Origin: Kordiimonadales bacterium
GTDB taxonomy: Bacteria; Pseudomonadota; Alphaproteobacteria; Sphingomonadales; Kordiimonadaceae
Length of the DNA stretch: 42,301 nucleotides
Direction: 5' to 3'
Assembly (NCBI GenBank): GCA_002401685.1
Contig: NVTU01000004.1
Span: 1 to 42,301 of the forward strand
Position 1 is the stretch's first letter. Each line of letters opens with the position of its first letter. Positions 1-8,544 of the stretch are shown here, piece after piece. The notes beneath the pieces were generated by a model, which had not been told where the DNA came from, made no database searches, and saw only the letters and a list, made by a program, of their open reading frames with translations. The translations under genes were made by a program, and so were the position numbers.

Positions 1-815
1 ACGCCTGCCCCTGGGCACACCGGACAATGATTTACCGGAGCCTCAAAGGCCTAGAAAAATTTATTACTGTATCGGTAGTGGGTAAAACCATGCTTGAGAA
101 CGGCTGGACGTTTGATCAAGCTGACGGCAGCACAGGAGACGCGCTGTTTAATTCGGAATTTCTGCACCAGCTTTATACGGGTGCTGACGCTGCCTATTCA
201 GGCCGGGTTACGGTACCGGTGCTATGGGACAAGAGGTTGCAAACCATTGTTAGTAACGAATCTGCAGATATCATTCGCATGTTCGGCAGTGCTTTTGACG
301 GCATCGGAGCAACCAAACTAGATTTGTTGCCGGACGGTAAACTAGAGCAAATCGAGGCGTTGAATGCGGAGATTTATCCCGCGATCAATAACGGTGTGTA
401 CCGCGCCGGATTTGCCACAACTAGCGAGGCCTACACCGAGGCTGTGACCAGCCTATTCGAGAAACTGGATGAGCTAGACGGAAAGCTTGAAGATCAACGG
501 TACCTGACTGGTAGTCAGATAACCGAAGTGGATATCAGGCTGTTCACCACTTTGGTACGGTTTGACCCGGTCTATGTTGGGCACTTTAAATGTAACATTC
601 AGCGGATTGCCGACTATGCGAACCTGTCTGCTTATGTGCGGGATATCTACCAGATTCCGGGCGTTAAAGAGACGGTGCATATGGACCATATTAAAACACA
701 TTATTACGCAAGCCACGGCACGATCAACCCAACGGGCATCGTACCTCTAGGCCCTTTGGTGGACTATTCCACACCGCACGACAGAGGCAGGTTTGTGAGC
801 GGAAAGGCAGCTTAA
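1..815 (+). CDS. Glutathionyl-hydroquinone reductase (Xi-class GST), 5' end missing
   Basis: The reading frame is open from the first base, so the true start lies before the window. The first visible residues are A-C-P-W-A-H-R, the active-site motif of glutathionyl-hydroquinone reductases (YqjG/PcpF family, Xi-class GST), whose cysteine reduces glutathionyl-hydroquinones with glutathione. The GST_C-like half follows (YLTGSQITEVDIRLFTTLVRFD). The family's characteristic C-terminal stretch with VHMDHIKTHYYASH and NPTGIVPLGP is present. Family members are about 320 residues, so roughly 50 N-terminal residues are missing. The pirin gene starts 1 bp after the stop, so the two are probably co-transcribed. 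Both families are often found in oxidative or quinone-stress settings; that role is an inference here. Confidence 0.93.
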   Translation, partial: ACPWAHRTMIYRSLKGLEKFITVSVVGKTMLENGWTFDQADGSTGDALFNSEFLHQLYTGADAAYSGRVTVPVLWDKRLQTIVSNESADIIRMFGSAFDGIGATKLDLLPDGKLEQIEALNAEIYPAINNGVYRAGFATTSEAYTEAVTSLFEKLDELDGKLEDQRYLTGSQITEVDIRLFTTLVRFDPVYVGHFKCNIQRIADYANLSAYVRDIYQIPGVKETVHMDHIKTHYYASHGTINPTGIVPLGPLVDYSTPHDRGRFVSGKAA

Positions 816-816
816 G

Positions 817-1680
817 ATGAAACAAAGACACATTAAAAATATGATTGCAGCGCAAACCCAACCCGAAGGGCGCGGTATGACAGTACACCGTACCATCGGC
901 ATGCGGTCAGTGACTGAGCTTGACCCTTTCCTGCTGCTTGATGAAATGGACATGCCAAAGGGCGCTGCTGGTGCAGGGTTTCCTGAGCATCCGCACCGGG
1001 GGTTTGAAACCGTAACCTATATGCTTGAAGGACAGATGGAGCATAGAGACCAAGCCGGGAATCGCGGCCTTATCGGCCCCGGAGATGCGCAATGGATGAC
1101 GGCTGGGCGCGGCATTGTGCACAGCGAAATGCCGGTTGCGAGCAAGGAGCCCCTGCGCGGTTTCCAATTGTGGGTTAACCTGCCCGCAGCCCAGAAAATG
1201 ATCGCACCGCGCTATCAGGATATTGCCGCTGACCAGTTGCCGTTGGTGCAAGGTGACGGGTATGCTGCGAAGCTACTTGCTGGTGATTTGCTCGGCGAGA
1301 CGGGGCCGATCAGTGAAGTGAAAATCCAACCGTTTTTCGCGGATATCCGCCTGACAAAAGAGGGTACGATCACGCTTCCCGTACAGCTGGGCCACACGGC
1401 TTTTCTATATGGCATTGATAGTGATTTGACGGTCGCTGGCATACCGGTGTCGTCGCGCACTTTAGCTGTGCTGACGGACGGTGACAGCGTGCAGATAAGT
1501 GGCAAAAAAGGCGCGCGATTTATTCTGGTATCAGCGCAGCCCATTGGCGAGCCAATTGCTCGTATGGGGCCCTTTGTGATGAATACTCGGGCAGAGATTA
1601 AAGCCACCGTGCGGGACTGGAATAATGGCACCTTCTTGAAACAAAAAATTCCTGCTTCACGGTCGGGCTCTCGGCGATAG
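817..1680 (+). CDS. Pirin family protein
   Basis: Encodes a 287-residue bicupin of the pirin family. The N-terminal cupin has the metal-binding set: H58 and H60 in EHPHRGFET, then H102 and E104 in GIVHSEMP, matching the His-His-His-Glu iron site known from human and bacterial pirins. A pirin C-terminal cupin follows at about residues 170-270. Bacterial pirins include quercetin dioxygenases and regulators of central metabolism, and the sequence does not say which applies. The ATG is 1 bp after the stop of the glutathionyl-hydroquinone reductase gene, implying a shared transcript. A strong hairpin at 1709-1748 ends the unit. Confidence 0.93.
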   Translation: MKQRHIKNMIAAQTQPEGRGMTVHRTIGMRSVTELDPFLLLDEMDMPKGAAGAGFPEHPHRGFETVTYMLEGQMEHRDQAGNRGLIGPGDAQWMTAGRGIVHSEMPVASKEPLRGFQLWVNLPAAQKMIAPRYQDIAADQLPLVQGDGYAAKLLAGDLLGETGPISEVKIQPFFADIRLTKEGTITLPVQLGHTAFLYGIDSDLTVAGIPVSSRTLAVLTDGDSVQISGKKGARFILVSAQPIGEPIARMGPFVMNTRAEIKATVRDWNNGTFLKQKIPASRSGSRR

Positions 1681-1708
1681 CGAGCATAGCCTTTATTATG
1701 TCTCTACA

Positions 1709-1748
1709 AACAAAACAGGCGGCACATAAAAGTGCCGCCTGTTTTGTT
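1709..1748. terminator. Strong bidirectional terminator hairpin
   Basis: A perfect 17-bp inverted repeat (arms 1709-1725 and 1732-1748) encloses a 6-nt loop. The GC core GGCGGCAC is flanked by A-rich and T-rich stem ends, so it can work in both directions. It lies 28 bp after the pirin stop and 15 bp beyond the stop of the receptor relic on the other strand. It probably once separated two convergent genes. Confidence 0.88.
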
Positions 1749-1762
1749 AGTGACTTCTGGAA

Positions 1763-1945
1763 TTAGAAGCTGGTGCGGTACACAGCACCGAATGTACGCG
1801 GTTGATTGATCCGGAAAGCAAGCCGTGCCTGGCCGCCACGCTCGCGATCAAAGGACAGGTTGGTATTCTCGTCGAATATATTATTCACGTAGAGAACAAC
1901 TTCCCTCTACGTCCTTGAAGACACCAAAACTTAGGTTCGCTATTT
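1763..1945 (-). pseudogene. Relic of a TonB-dependent receptor C-terminus
   Basis: Read on the minus strand, about 46 codons before a TAA at 1763-1765 give a typical outer-membrane receptor ending. There is a strand with VVLYVNNIFDENTNLSF, then GGQARLAFRINQPRTFGA and the terminal VYRTSF with a final aromatic residue. Upstream, around 1904-1910, the frame breaks, and the preceding beta strand (ANLSFGVFKD) is legible only in another frame up to about 1940. Nothing else of the receptor remains, because the stop codon of the glutamate dehydrogenase gene lies at 1965. The rest of the gene, some 650 or more codons, has been lost. The TonB family call is established knowledge of the C-terminal pattern; the deletion history is inference. 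Confidence 0.8.
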
Positions 1946-1964
1946 TGTTTCAACAGCGTTTGTT

Positions 1965-4900
1965 TTACCGCAATATTGACCTCAAGTGCCTAGCGGCAAA
2001 AGATAACTTGGCGACCGTTAGCGTACCTGAAGAGCGAAGGTCATCGAGCAACCGTTCGGCCCTGATGATGCGGGTTGCGTGGTCAGCCTCCCAAAGCTTG
2101 GTCGCTTTCTTCGCCGTTTTGCTCACAGCTTGGCGACACACTTCTTCCACGTGTGTGCGTTGCTGGTCAGCAAGATCATCAATGATGGATCCGATCGCCA
2201 GCACTTCCCAGTGATCATCTGGCATGATGCGTTCAGCGCGTTGTTTCAGCCAGTCGAACCCGAGTTTGCCGCCAAGGGCGAAATGCACCGTGGCAACATA
2301 ATCAACGGTTTTGTTGGTTTCTTCCGCAACGGCAATAATATCAGGGCCGCTACTGAGCACCTCAAAGGCCGAAACAAAAGTGGCCAAGTCTGCGTCCACG
2401 CCCGTGGCCATAAGCACATCCATACGGTTGGTGAAGGCTTCCTGTGCGGGCTTACTCAGGATATCGTGCTTGATGGCGAATAGCTTTTTAAAGGGTGTCT
2501 GGAACCGCTCAACCAGATCACTAACGCTGAAGGGGCGCTCAATGTTTCTGAGAACCCATAATACTTGTGTTTTAAGGCTATCAGAAACAGATTGGTGCAT
2601 ATCGGTTTGCGTCGACGCCAATACTTTATAATCGAGCGCGTTGATTGCGTCCCATTGAGTTTGCAGGTCGAATATTTCGCGTACGGCTACAAAGGCTGCA
2701 ACGATATCTTCCACAGCCAGGCCGGTCTCTGCTTTCACTTCGTATACAAAGGTGAGGCCTGCCCAGTTTACAACTTCGTTTGCAAGAACGGTTGCTACGA
2801 TTTCGCGGCGCAACCGGTGGTTTGCAAGCTCATCGGCAAAGCGTTCTCGTAAGGCAGTAGGGAAGCCCCATTCTAGTTCAGCCTGCAAAATTGGATCGTC
2901 TATCAGATCGCTTTTCACAAGCGTATCGAGCAGTGACATTTTTGCGTAAGCTAACACTGTTGAAAGTTCCGGCCGTGTTAGGCCCTGCTCGTTGGCAGCC
3001 AGTTCTGCAAAGCCTTCGTCTGATGGGATATACTCGATCTCGCGGTTTAAGCCGCCGTCGCGTTCAAGCGCCCGAACAAGGCCAAGGTGATATTCGCGCG
3101 CAGATACTGCTTGTGCTTGTGCCAGAGAAATTGCCTGCGTTTGCAAATAGTTGTCTGAAAGGCAAATATCGCCAACCTCGTCTGTCATTGAGACGAGTAA
3201 GTCGTTTCTGTCCTCCAGTTTGAGGGTGCCGTTGGTGATGGCTGCCTGAAGTAGAATTTTAATGTTCACTTCTTTATCAGAACAATCTACACCGGCTGAA
3301 TTGTCGATAAAGTCAGTATTTAGCCTTCCGCCTCTACGCGAAAATTCGATACGTGAACGCTGTGTCATGCCCAAATTGCCGCCTTCGCCGACAACCTTGA
3401 ATTTTAGCTCGCTGCCGGTAACCCTTAGAGGATCGTTCGCACGGTCACTCACTTCAAGGTCGGTTTCCTCGGTCGCGCGCACATAGGTTCCGATGCCCCC
3501 GAACCACAGCAGATCAGCCTCGGCTTTCAGGATAAGATTGATCAGGTCATTGGGCGCGACAGCATCTGCCTGAACACCCAGCCATTCTTTAATCTCTTTT
3601 GTCAGCGAGATTGATTTATCCGCGCGGGAGAAAATCCCGCCACCTTCGGCGATCAAATCACTATTATAGTCAGCCCATGTAGACCGCGGCAGTTTGAACA
3701 TGCGGCTGCGTTCTTTCCACGCGGCTTTTGTATCAAGTGGTGTTGGGTCGATAAAGATATGCAAGTGATTGAAGGCTGCCTTTAGGTGAATAGTTTTCGA
3801 CAACAGCATACCGTTTCCGAAAACGTCGCCTGACATATCCCCGACGCCAACAACGCTGAAGACGTCCTTCTGCGTATTGATATTCATTTCACGGAAGTGA
3901 CGCTGTACACCAACCCAGGCACCTTTGGCCGTGATACCCATTTTTTTGTGGTCATAGCCCTGCGAGCCACCGGACGCGAACGCATCATCAAGCCAGAAGT
4001 CATGATCGGCAGAAATACTGTTGGCAATATCGGAGAAGGTGGCTGTGCCCTTGTCTGCAGCAACCACTAAGTAAGGATCATCGCCGTCATGACGAACTGT
4101 ATCCTTCGGTGGTACTAGTTTGCCATCGACCAAATTGTCGGTCAGGGACAGTAGGCTGGTGATGAAGGAGCGGTAAGACGCAACACCTTCTTTCATAAAA
4201 GCATCTCTGTCGCCCATCGCGGGCAATAGTTTTGGGTAAAACCCGCCTTTGGCGCCTTGCGGCACAATCACGGCATTTTTCACCTGCTGCGCCTTCACAA
4301 GGCCAAGCACTTCAGTACGAAAATCCTCGCGTCGGTCAGACCAACGCAAGCCACCGCGGGCGATCGGGCCGCCGCGAAGGTGCACGCCCTCCACGCGGGG
4401 TGAGTATACCCAAATTTCAGCATGTGGTCGTGGTAGTGGAGCTTCCTCCACGAGGCGGGAGCTGATTTTACAGGCGAAAGCACGTTCATCAACGCCTTCA
4501 AGCACACCTGGCTGGTAGAAATTTGTGCGAATTGTTGATTCGATCACATTGAGGTAGGCCCGCAGAATGCGGTCATGATCCAGGCTCTGTACGCTTTCCA
4601 TCTGAGTGCGGATGTCGGTAACAATATTGCTCGCCAGTTCAGCCCGGTTGCCTTTGCCGTAAGAAGGATCAAATCGAACTTTAAACAAAGCTACCAGTTG
4701 TGCAGAAATGGAACTGTGTTCGACCATACTGTCGGCGATGTAATCTGGTGTATAGCCCATGCCTAATTGCCGAAGATACTTACCGTAAGCGCGCAGGATG
4801 ATAATTTCTTCCCAGCTCATCGCACACGACAAAACCAGCTCATTAAAGCCATCATCTTCTGCAATGCCGTGCCAGACATGGATAAAAAGATCTTGGATCA

Positions 4901-6782
4901 AAGGTTTGATGCGTGCGAGGGGGAAGTTACACCCTTCAACACGTTCAAGGGAAAAATCGTGGATAAAACTGGTGGCGCCGCCACCCATTTCGTAGGAATG
5001 CTCCGACAGCACTTTAAAACCAATGTCTTCCAGAACCGGCATACAGTCGGAGAGGGCGATCAAATGGCAGCCATGATAAATTTTTAGTCGGTAGTGGTTC
5101 TCGCCGTCTCCCAAGTGCCGGTAGAAATCTACTTGCAAATCGTCTTTGCCGGAAAGCTCTTCTAGTTTACATACATCGTAGGCTGCTTGCGCAGGCGTGA
5201 AAGCTTCCCGATAGGAAACAGAGAAGCGCACTTTATATAGGTGGTTTAGCCAGTTCCCGCGTTCTTCACCGTAATGTTCAACCAGCGCGTGGCGCAACCT
5301 GTCAGACCAGCCCTGTGTAGCCTCTGCAATGAGTTTATTGATTTCATCTATATCGGTGGGCGGCACTTCACCCGGGCGGGTACGAATAATAAAGTGCCAA
5401 CGCGCCAAAGGTTCCTCGCTTAACTTGGCATAATATACTGAAACTTCGCCGTTGTACGCGTCGCATAGAATATCCGCTACGGCAGTGCGAAGCCCGGAAT
5501 GGTAACTTTCGCGCGGTACATAAACCATAGCAGAGACAAAGCGTTCAAATTGGTCTGGACGAATAAAGGCTTTTGGCCGCGGTCGTTCAAGCAGTTGCAA
5601 AATGCCCATGGCGGTATCAAACAGCCAATCGTCATCAACCTGAAAAAGCTCATCGCGCGGAAAGGTTTCCAAAATATGGGCAAGGGCTTTTCCGGCATAG
5701 CTGCGGCCGCCGTATGCTGCGCGTTCTTCGAGGCGCGCAACCTTTTTGCGTATTAAAGGAACTTCGTTGGCGAACTGACTGTAAGAGAGCGATGTGAACA
5801 AGCCGACAAAGCGACGTTCGCCTATGGCCACCCCGTCGGAATTGAAAATTTTCACGCCGATATAATCAAGGTGTGAATGACGGTGCACCGTAGATTTTAC
5901 ATTGGCTTTAGTAATAATAAGTGGATCGGGCTGTGCGAGAAAATGTCTGATTTCTGCGGACATTGGCGTCAGGCCGTCCCGGTCTCGTAGCACATAGCGG
6001 GACGCATCGCGCAAGATGCCCAGCGCACTGTCTTTGACCTGCGTGAAGTCAAAGGCTTTGGGGTCCCCTTCGAAGCGGTACTCGCGGAAGCCGAGGAAAG
6101 TAAATTGGTCTGCGCCGAGCCAGCGCAAGAGTTTAATAGTTTCATCCACCTCTTCAGCAGGAATTGGTGGGGGATTAACGGTGAGCGACGCAACGGTTTC
6201 GTCGATCTTGGCCAGCATCGGTTTCCAATCCTTGACCGCTGCGCGAACGTCCCTCAAGGTGCCGCGCAACGTCTCCTCAATCTCAGTCAACGCTTCTTTG
6301 TCAGATTGGCCATCCACTTCGATGAACATGTAGCTTTCACGTACTCGGGGAGTGGCAGCATCGAATGTATGCGTGCCTTCTTCTGTGCGGCTAACTTCCA
6401 AGATCGGGTGGTGCATCATTCGGATTGTATGACGCAGTGTCGTTGCCAGCGCGCCAGTGATAGAATCGACCAAAAATGGCATATCATCATTGATGATCTG
6501 GATAACCGTTGTTTTGGTATTCCAGCCATCAGTGTCGCCGCGAGGATTGATAATAGAAACAATCTCAGTGCCAACGGCCCGTTTTTCCCCGCATTCCCAG
6601 ATGCTGATGGCAATAGCATAAAGCTCCACGGCGCTTCGTTCCAACAGGTCATCGGGGCAAGTGACAGCGTAAAACCCGCTCAAAAAGCTTTCAAAGTCGG
6701 TGAGCTTCTGGCCCTTAATTTTGCCGTCGGCAACTTTGAGGATGGATCTTAGTATATCTTGTATTTTTTCGTCAGCGGTCAC
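1965..6782 (-). CDS. gdhB: NAD-specific glutamate dehydrogenase, large 180-kDa type
   Basis: Encodes about 1,605 residues, the usual size of the large (GDH-180) NAD-dependent glutamate dehydrogenases of alpha- and gammaproteobacteria. These oxidise glutamate to 2-oxoglutarate and ammonium in glutamate and arginine catabolism. The long N-terminal half is the ACT-like regulatory region. The catalytic half contains GGLRWSDRREDFRTEVLGL, the substrate-lysine region VPQGAKGGFYPK, and the nucleotide-binding part with VVGVGDMSGDVFGNGML and WFGGIGTYVRA. The frame can be read from a TTG at 6821, but a GTG at 6782 has a good ribosome site (GAAGGGA, 7 nt upstream) and is preferred. It follows the PAS_5 gene by about 42 bp and is likely its operon partner. 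The symbol follows Pseudomonas usage. Confidence 0.95.
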   Translation of the reverse strand: MTADEKIQDILRSILKVADGKIKGQKLTDFESFLSGFYAVTCPDDLLERSAVELYAIAISIWECGEKRAVGTEIVSIINPRGDTDGWNTKTTVIQIINDDMPFLVDSITGALATTLRHTIRMMHHPILEVSRTEEGTHTFDAATPRVRESYMFIEVDGQSDKEALTEIEETLRGTLRDVRAAVKDWKPMLAKIDETVASLTVNPPPIPAEEVDETIKLLRWLGADQFTFLGFREYRFEGDPKAFDFTQVKDSALGILRDASRYVLRDRDGLTPMSAEIRHFLAQPDPLIITKANVKSTVHRHSHLDYIGVKIFNSDGVAIGERRFVGLFTSLSYSQFANEVPLIRKKVARLEERAAYGGRSYAGKALAHILETFPRDELFQVDDDWLFDTAMGILQLLERPRPKAFIRPDQFERFVSAMVYVPRESYHSGLRTAVADILCDAYNGEVSVYYAKLSEEPLARWHFIIRTRPGEVPPTDIDEINKLIAEATQGWSDRLRHALVEHYGEERGNWLNHLYKVRFSVSYREAFTPAQAAYDVCKLEELSGKDDLQVDFYRHLGDGENHYRLKIYHGCHLIALSDCMPVLEDIGFKVLSEHSYEMGGGATSFIHDFSLERVEGCNFPLARIKPLIQDLFIHVWHGIAEDDGFNELVLSCAMSWEEIIILRAYGKYLRQLGMGYTPDYIADSMVEHSSISAQLVALFKVRFDPSYGKGNRAELASNIVTDIRTQMESVQSLDHDRILRAYLNVIESTIRTNFYQPGVLEGVDERAFACKISSRLVEEAPLPRPHAEIWVYSPRVEGVHLRGGPIARGGLRWSDRREDFRTEVLGLVKAQQVKNAVIVPQGAKGGFYPKLLPAMGDRDAFMKEGVASYRSFITSLLSLTDNLVDGKLVPPKDTVRHDGDDPYLVVAADKGTATFSDIANSISADHDFWLDDAFASGGSQGYDHKKMGITAKGAWVGVQRHFREMNINTQKDVFSVVGVGDMSGDVFGNGMLLSKTIHLKAAFNHLHIFIDPTPLDTKAAWKERSRMFKLPRSTWADYNSDLIAEGGGIFSRADKSISLTKEIKEWLGVQADAVAPNDLINLILKAEADLLWFGGIGTYVRATEETDLEVSDRANDPLRVTGSELKFKVVGEGGNLGMTQRSRIEFSRRGGRLNTDFIDNSAGVDCSDKEVNIKILLQAAITNGTLKLEDRNDLLVSMTDEVGDICLSDNYLQTQAISLAQAQAVSAREYHLGLVRALERDGGLNREIEYIPSDEGFAELAANEQGLTRPELSTVLAYAKMSLLDTLVKSDLIDDPILQAELEWGFPTALRERFADELANHRLRREIVATVLANEVVNWAGLTFVYEVKAETGLAVEDIVAAFVAVREIFDLQTQWDAINALDYKVLASTQTDMHQSVSDSLKTQVLWVLRNIERPFSVSDLVERFQTPFKKLFAIKHDILSKPAQEAFTNRMDVLMATGVDADLATFVSAFEVLSSGPDIIAVAEETNKTVDYVATVHFALGGKLGFDWLKQRAERIMPDDHWEVLAIGSIIDDLADQQRTHVEEVCRQAVSKTAKKATKLWEADHATRIIRAERLLDDLRSSGTLTVAKLSFAARHLRSILR

Positions 6783-6824
6783 AGTTTTGTCCCTTCGTAA
6801 CCTGGCTGGTTGCCGTGCCAAATT

Positions 6825-8237
6825 TTAGGTCTCATTTTTGGATACTGCCAGATGCCGAACCGCGGCATCTAGCGTGGAATTTGGTGCATTCGATCTTTCT
6901 ATCAGATCCACAGAGCCGTCTTGATTGCGGCGCGCGAGGACTAAACAAAACTCAGTATCAAAAGATATGTCTTCAAGGGCTTTGGCGGGCAACGCCCTAA
7001 GCGCTACAGTGGCTTGCTGCTGGCGAATTTGGGCGGAGGTACCGCCCTCGCCGCGCTTGAACGCACGTTCTTCCTGCACACAACCTTTGATGCCGCCGTT
7101 TACGGATTTCAGGAAAGAGGCGACAGAAGTACTGGTTTCGCCGTGCCTTACAGAATAGGCAAGTGCTGCCGCATATTCTGTAAGCCGCGTTTTATCGTAC
7201 GCGGCTCCGAACACCAGTTTCAACACCGGGGTAAATGGGGCGCGTGCCTGTGCCTTGAGTTTGGTTTCTTCTAAAACTGCCTGGTATGCTGCCGGGTTTT
7301 CTTGCGCGCCCTCATACAGAGCAAGTGCGCTTGCCAAGGCGTTATACAGGCTACTGCGATTGCCGTTGTCCATATGAACAATGCTGTCGGCTGCGCGCTG
7401 CCCCGCGTTTAGAAGGCCATTGAGCGCATCAAGATTCACATCAACGTTAACAGCAATGGTCTCTTGCTCAGGCGCGCCTTCCTGTGCAGGTACGGCGTCA
7501 GCTTTTGACGCGCCCGCAATTGGACCTGGCGTGTTAGCAGCACCCTCATTTAGGATAACTTCTGCGCTTAACGACGCAGTCGCCTCAGCCATTGCGGGCT
7601 CAGAGGCGTTAGCGAGTTCTTCTACGGCAGGCGCCGCTGGTTCAGTATTTTCCTGAGACACATTTTGCTTATGGAACGTGGGGGCGTCAGATGCTGCATA
7701 GCCCGGGCTGGCATCTTCAGCTTTAGGCTGGCTATCGACGGTTTCCGCTTCGGCCTTGAAGTCAGCTGCTTCGGGTCCCTGTGCTTCTTCCGGCGACTGG
7801 AAGCCTGCAACGACCATGATGAAATGGGGTGCGCTGCCGTCTTGTGAAAAAGGCAACATCGTGCCGCGGCAGTTCATGCCACCTTCCAGAAACTCAAACT
7901 CTGCGGCCCTCGTGCGGGCTTCGTGGTCTGCAAACTGGTCCAGAAGGGCTACGGAAAAGGCGGATTCTGGAAAGTCGCCTAAATGACACCCAACAGATAA
8001 TTCTGCATCGATCAGGGTCGTTATCTCTTCCCCAATAAACCGAACAATCGTGACGTCTTCTTTGAATTCCAATAGTAAGCTTTTGCTGCGAAAAGGTTTG
8101 AGGTCTTCTGCGCGCATCTCGCTAAAAAGGGGATAGTCGCGTTCAGCCTTAAGGGTGTGCCAATAGTCAAACGCCTGCAAATGCAGCCGTCTTTCAGAGC
8201 CGCTATACGTATCATCCTGCGAAAAGTTGTCTTGCAT
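6825..8237 (-). CDS. PAS_5-domain protein, upstream partner of glutamate dehydrogenase
   Basis: A 470-residue protein with no signal peptide or membrane segment. Residues about 20-150 resemble the alphaproteobacterial PAS_5 fold (start YWHTLKAERDYPLFSEM, then LLLEF and VRFIGEEI, then RAAEFEFLEGG). Residues about 165-275 are a low-complexity Ala/Glu/Pro linker. The C-terminal 200 residues form a second, probably helical domain that I do not recognise. The stop is about 42 bp before the preferred start of the glutamate dehydrogenase gene (3 bp before the alternative TTG), so translation may be coupled. A PAS_5 protein beside a catabolic enzyme suggests a regulatory or targeting role, but nothing in the sequence proves it. 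No output domain such as GGDEF, kinase or helix-turn-helix is visible. Confidence 0.75.
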   Translation of the reverse strand: MQDNFSQDDTYSGSERRLHLQAFDYWHTLKAERDYPLFSEMRAEDLKPFRSKSLLLEFKEDVTIVRFIGEEITTLIDAELSVGCHLGDFPESAFSVALLDQFADHEARTRAAEFEFLEGGMNCRGTMLPFSQDGSAPHFIMVVAGFQSPEEAQGPEAADFKAEAETVDSQPKAEDASPGYAASDAPTFHKQNVSQENTEPAAPAVEELANASEPAMAEATASLSAEVILNEGAANTPGPIAGASKADAVPAQEGAPEQETIAVNVDVNLDALNGLLNAGQRAADSIVHMDNGNRSSLYNALASALALYEGAQENPAAYQAVLEETKLKAQARAPFTPVLKLVFGAAYDKTRLTEYAAALAYSVRHGETSTSVASFLKSVNGGIKGCVQEERAFKRGEGGTSAQIRQQQATVALRALPAKALEDISFDTEFCLVLARRNQDGSVDLIERSNAPNSTLDAAVRHLAVSKNET

Positions 8238-8544
8238 GCCGTAGGCCTGCTTTGGTTGCTAACTTTAGTGCGGAAAAGTCATTGAAAATTGCAAGGCAGT
8301 CTAACCATTTATGTTTTGACTTTGACGCTGGATAATTATTGCACCAGTCGCGAAAACTGGCAAGTATTACCTGCGAAAATAGACAACTTTTTTATACCGT
8401 GGAGGCGCGCGGCCCTCAGTGAGCTGATAAGCATGAACTCCACGATTAAATGGACGGCCGCCTGGCCCTAGAACATTGTCTTGCCCAAATGTCATTTTTA
8501 GGCGACATTTAGGTGTCTCAGTGGGAAATAGAGGGAGTAACTTG

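Noticed and set aside
6105..6752. 215-codon plus-strand open frame opposite the glutamate dehydrogenase gene
   Set aside because: It is the mirror of strongly coding minus-strand sequence, with no recognisable motif or ribosome site.
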